Part shown: positions 5,582-7,137 of the stretch, piece after piece
Layout: every line of letters starts with the position of its first letter
Position numbering within the stretch: the stretch's first letter is position 1
NCBI GenBank assembly: GCA_003520425.1
Contig: DOUU01000411.1
Coordinates: 6,686-13,822, forward strand
Length of the DNA stretch: 7,137 nucleotides
Source: Deltaproteobacteria bacterium
Lineage (GTDB): Bacteria; Myxococcota_A; UBA9160
Direction of reading: 5' to 3'
Position numbers and translations under genes: made by a program
The notes under the pieces: model-generated
Seen by the model: only the letters and a program-made list of their open reading frames with translations
What the model was told of the DNA's origin: nothing
The model's database searches: none

Positions 5582-6550
5582 GTGGCGGCGATCGACATGG
5601 GCATCCCGGTCTGGTCCACTTCCACGACCTCGAGCTGGGCGCGCATGAAGGCTTCCATCTGGCGCCAGCGCTCGCACTCCCTGCGAGCGCCCGAGGAGGC
5701 TCGTCTAGACGGGAAGCTGGCCGTTGTGACCGGCGGCAACGCCGGGATCGGCTTCGAAACCTCACGGGGGCTCTTGGCCCGGGGCGCCCAGGTCGTGGTG
5801 GCGAGTCGCAACCGTGCGAAGGCCGAGAAAGCGTGCGCGCGGCTGGCGAGGGAGGTCATTGAGAGGGCCGCACCCCCGACGGGCGTAGCCCTGGACCTCG
5901 CCGACCTCTCGAGCGTGCGACCAGCGGTGGATGCACTCGAGAAGGCGAGTGGGGGTCGCGCGGTCGATCTGCTGATCCAGAACGCCGGCATCTGGCCCCA
6001 GCGCTTTTCCCTTTCCGCGCAAGGGTATGAGACCGCATTTGCCACCAACGTGCTTGGGCATTTCGCGCTGACGCTGGAGCTCGAGCGACATGGCCTTCTC
6101 GAGCGGACTCGCGTCGTTGTGGTTACGGGGGATATCTACATCCGCGCGCGGCAGTGTACCGCCGACTTCCACTATCGCGGTCGGAGGGGCGGCCAGGACG
6201 CATACTGCCGGAGCAAGCTTGGGAATCTCTGGTTCGCGCGCGAACTGGCCCGGCGGAGGCCGGCGCTCACGGTGATCACCGTACACCCCGGCGTGGTGAA
6301 CTCGAACCTCGTGGCTGGCTTCGAGACATTCAAGCGCGCGCTCTTCCTCGATTGCGTAGAAGGTGCCCAGGCAAGCCTACTGGCCGCAACGCACAGCGAT
6401 TTGCCTACCGGAAGCTACCTCCACAACACCTTGGGCCTTGCGCGCTTCTCGGCCAACGATCCGGCCGCGGACGATGCGGGGGCGCGCGCGCTTTGGGAGC
6501 TCTGCGCATCGCTGGCCCAGCCGTTTCTCTCGCCGGTCACCGGATCGTAG
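5582..6550 (+). CDS. Short-chain dehydrogenase/reductase, retinol-dehydrogenase-like (322 aa)
   Basis: NAD(P)-dependent oxidoreductase with a Rossmann fold. In this numbering the cofactor motif TGGNAGIG is at 50-57, an S-R-N-R segment after strand 2 (75-78) favours NADPH, the acidic DLADLSS is at 105-111, NAG at 134-136, the catalytic pair Y208-C-R-S-K212, and HPG at 235-237. The overall pattern (N-A-G-I-G, Y-C-x-S-K) resembles retinol-dehydrogenase/WWOX-like SDRs. The catalytic serine is not evident: where relatives read V-S-S this protein reads V-T-G-D (181-184). The start at GTG 5582 rests on AGGAG (5570-5574) and codon bias; ATG 5645 would give 301 residues and still keep the whole fold. 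It lies 65 bases after the hydrolase on the same strand, probably co-transcribed, and would carry out a redox step on a pathway alcohol, aldehyde or ketone. Substrate unknown. Confidence 0.9.
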   Translation: MAAIDMGIPVWSTSTTSSWARMKASIWRQRSHSLRAPEEARLDGKLAVVTGGNAGIGFETSRGLLARGAQVVVASRNRAKAEKACARLAREVIERAAPPTGVALDLADLSSVRPAVDALEKASGGRAVDLLIQNAGIWPQRFSLSAQGYETAFATNVLGHFALTLELERHGLLERTRVVVVTGDIYIRARQCTADFHYRGRRGGQDAYCRSKLGNLWFARELARRRPALTVITVHPGVVNSNLVAGFETFKRALFLDCVEGAQASLLAATHSDLPTGSYLHNTLGLARFSANDPAADDAGARALWELCASLAQPFLSPVTGS

Positions 6551-6806
6551 CCATGCCGGCTTATGAATTGGCTTCTGCCTCTTCCGCTCGCGTCCGACTC
6601 GTAACGTGCGGTGGTAACCACCTCGATTCCAGTCGATGCCGAAGTAAGAGGGTCTCCCCGTGTGCGGCGTCGGCGTCAGCCAGACGTGCGGGCGGAGTTG
6701 CGAAGGCGCGCGGGGATACACCACACTGGCGCGAGGACGCCGCCACCCAGAACAGGCTTCGAGCTCCGTCGGGCGACCGTGAGGCAACGACTGGACGCAG
6801 ATCCGT
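6551..6806. other. Convergent intergenic region without a recognisable gene
   Basis: This 256-base gap lies between the stops of the SDR and the phosphorylase. Short open frames exist on both strands, but none has a ribosome-binding site or a family I recognise. I found no hairpin followed by a T-run, so no intrinsic terminator can be called for either gene. The only clear structure is the palindrome at 6610-6622. Confidence 0.6.
6610..6622. repeat. Perfect 13-base palindrome GGTGGTAACCACC
   Basis: GGTGGT and ACCACC flank a single central A. A one-base centre is poor for an RNA hairpin and more like a dimeric protein-binding site, or the stem may open to a 3-base TAA loop. There is no promoter or gene start nearby that it would obviously regulate. 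Confidence 0.5.
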
Positions 6807-7137
6807 TCATATCTTCGCGTAGAGCATATCCGCGTAGTCACGCAACATACGATCTGCGCTGAAGCGTGGGATCAGATGACGCATCGATTTCCTTACCCAG
6901 GCGATCCAGCGCACTGGAATTCCATCCGCACTCCGCTCGTAGAAAAGTGGAATGACCTCGTTGGCAAGAAGATCGGCAAGCGCAGCAGCGTCGAGATCGT
7001 CCTGTCGCTCTGCATCGAAGGGACTCGACGCGATGGCCCACCCGCGGTCGCTGTCATAAGCCTCGCACCACCAGCCGTCCATCACACTCAGGTTCAGACC
7101 TCCATTTGCGGCGACCTTCATGCCGCTCGTACCGCTC
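6807..7137 (-). CDS. glgP: Alpha-glucan (glycogen/maltodextrin) phosphorylase, C-terminal end only
   Basis: The C-terminal part of a GT35 phosphorylase, which releases glucose-1-phosphate from alpha-1,4-glucans in the cytoplasm using pyridoxal phosphate (PLP). The frame is open to the right edge and 110 codons are visible. It reads S-G-T-S-G-M-K-V-A-A-N-G-G-L-N-L-S at the edge, where the lysine (codon 7116-7118) is the PLP-binding lysine of the family. DGWWCEAYD, a QDDLDAAALADLL helix, PLFYER and PRFSADRMLRDY follow. The DGWW form rather than DGANVE points to the subtype of TIGR02094, not the E. coli GlgP/MalP type. The C-terminus looks complete and ends normally in TGA. The ATG at 7119-7121 is internal, not the start. 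The truncation is due only to the window edge. It converges on the SDR and is functionally unrelated to the cluster. Confidence 0.93.
   Translation of the reverse strand, partial: SGTSGMKVAANGGLNLSVMDGWWCEAYDSDRGWAIASSPFDAERQDDLDAAALADLLANEVIPLFYERSADGIPVRWIAWVRKSMRHLIPRFSADRMLRDYADMLYAKI

Noticed and set aside
4713..5765. 350-codon minus-strand open frame opposite the hydrolase and SDR start
   Set aside because: It is antisense to the catalytic motifs of the hydrolase and has a low-complexity translation.
6590..6670. Possible tRNA or structured RNA around the palindrome
   Set aside because: There is no acceptor stem, no T-loop consensus in the right place and no 3' CCA. Only the short palindrome is real.
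6561..6746. Minus-strand 61-codon frame ending near the SDR stop, considered as a small gene or a decayed mobile-element remnant
   Set aside because: It has no Shine-Dalgarno and no recognisable family, and the other minus frames look equally protein-like. I could not support any choice.
1..7137. CRISPR array, insertion sequence ends, integrase or attachment site
   Set aside because: I saw no repeated spacer-type units, transposase or integrase motifs, or terminal inverted repeats on reading through both strands.

Overview
This is a GC-rich bacterial window. Most genes have recognisable Shine-Dalgarno sequences, GTG starts occur, and genes on the minus strand overlap one another. No marker fixes the taxon. 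A high-GC proteobacterium, myxobacterium-like organism or actinobacterium would all fit, and I do not choose between them.

Layout. Positions 1-404 hold no convincing gene: one short open frame runs off the left edge, and a hairpin pair sits at the end of the neighbouring P450 gene. Four genes on the minus strand form a tight operon read from 4262 down to 405. In transcription order they are a vicinal-oxygen-chelate (VOC) protein with extradiol-dioxygenase-like residues, an HsaA/HpaH-like flavin-dependent hydroxylase of the acyl-CoA-dehydrogenase fold, a TetR-family regulator and a cytochrome P450. A 78-base divergent promoter region (4263-4340) separates them from two plus-strand genes, an alpha/beta-hydrolase of 391 residues and a short-chain dehydrogenase/reductase (SDR). 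After a 256-base convergent gap, the C-terminal end of an alpha-glucan phosphorylase enters from the right edge on the minus strand. It looks like ordinary storage-carbohydrate metabolism unrelated to the cluster.

How the genes may work together. Two oxygenases of different chemistry, a 2-His-1-Glu VOC protein, a hydrolase and a dehydrogenase around one divergent promoter, with a TetR regulator inside the operon, look like a small catabolic unit. The simplest hypothesis is a meta-cleavage-like route: hydroxylation by the P450 and/or the flavin hydroxylase, extradiol ring opening by the VOC protein, C-C or ester hydrolysis by the hydrolase, and a redox step by the SDR. The resemblance to the steroid-ring HsaA/HsaC/HsaD logic is functional and partial. 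The VOC protein has one domain rather than two, the hydrolase is much larger than HsaD-type enzymes, and neither the flavin reductase nor the ferredoxin needed by the oxygenases is in the window. The substrate is unknown.
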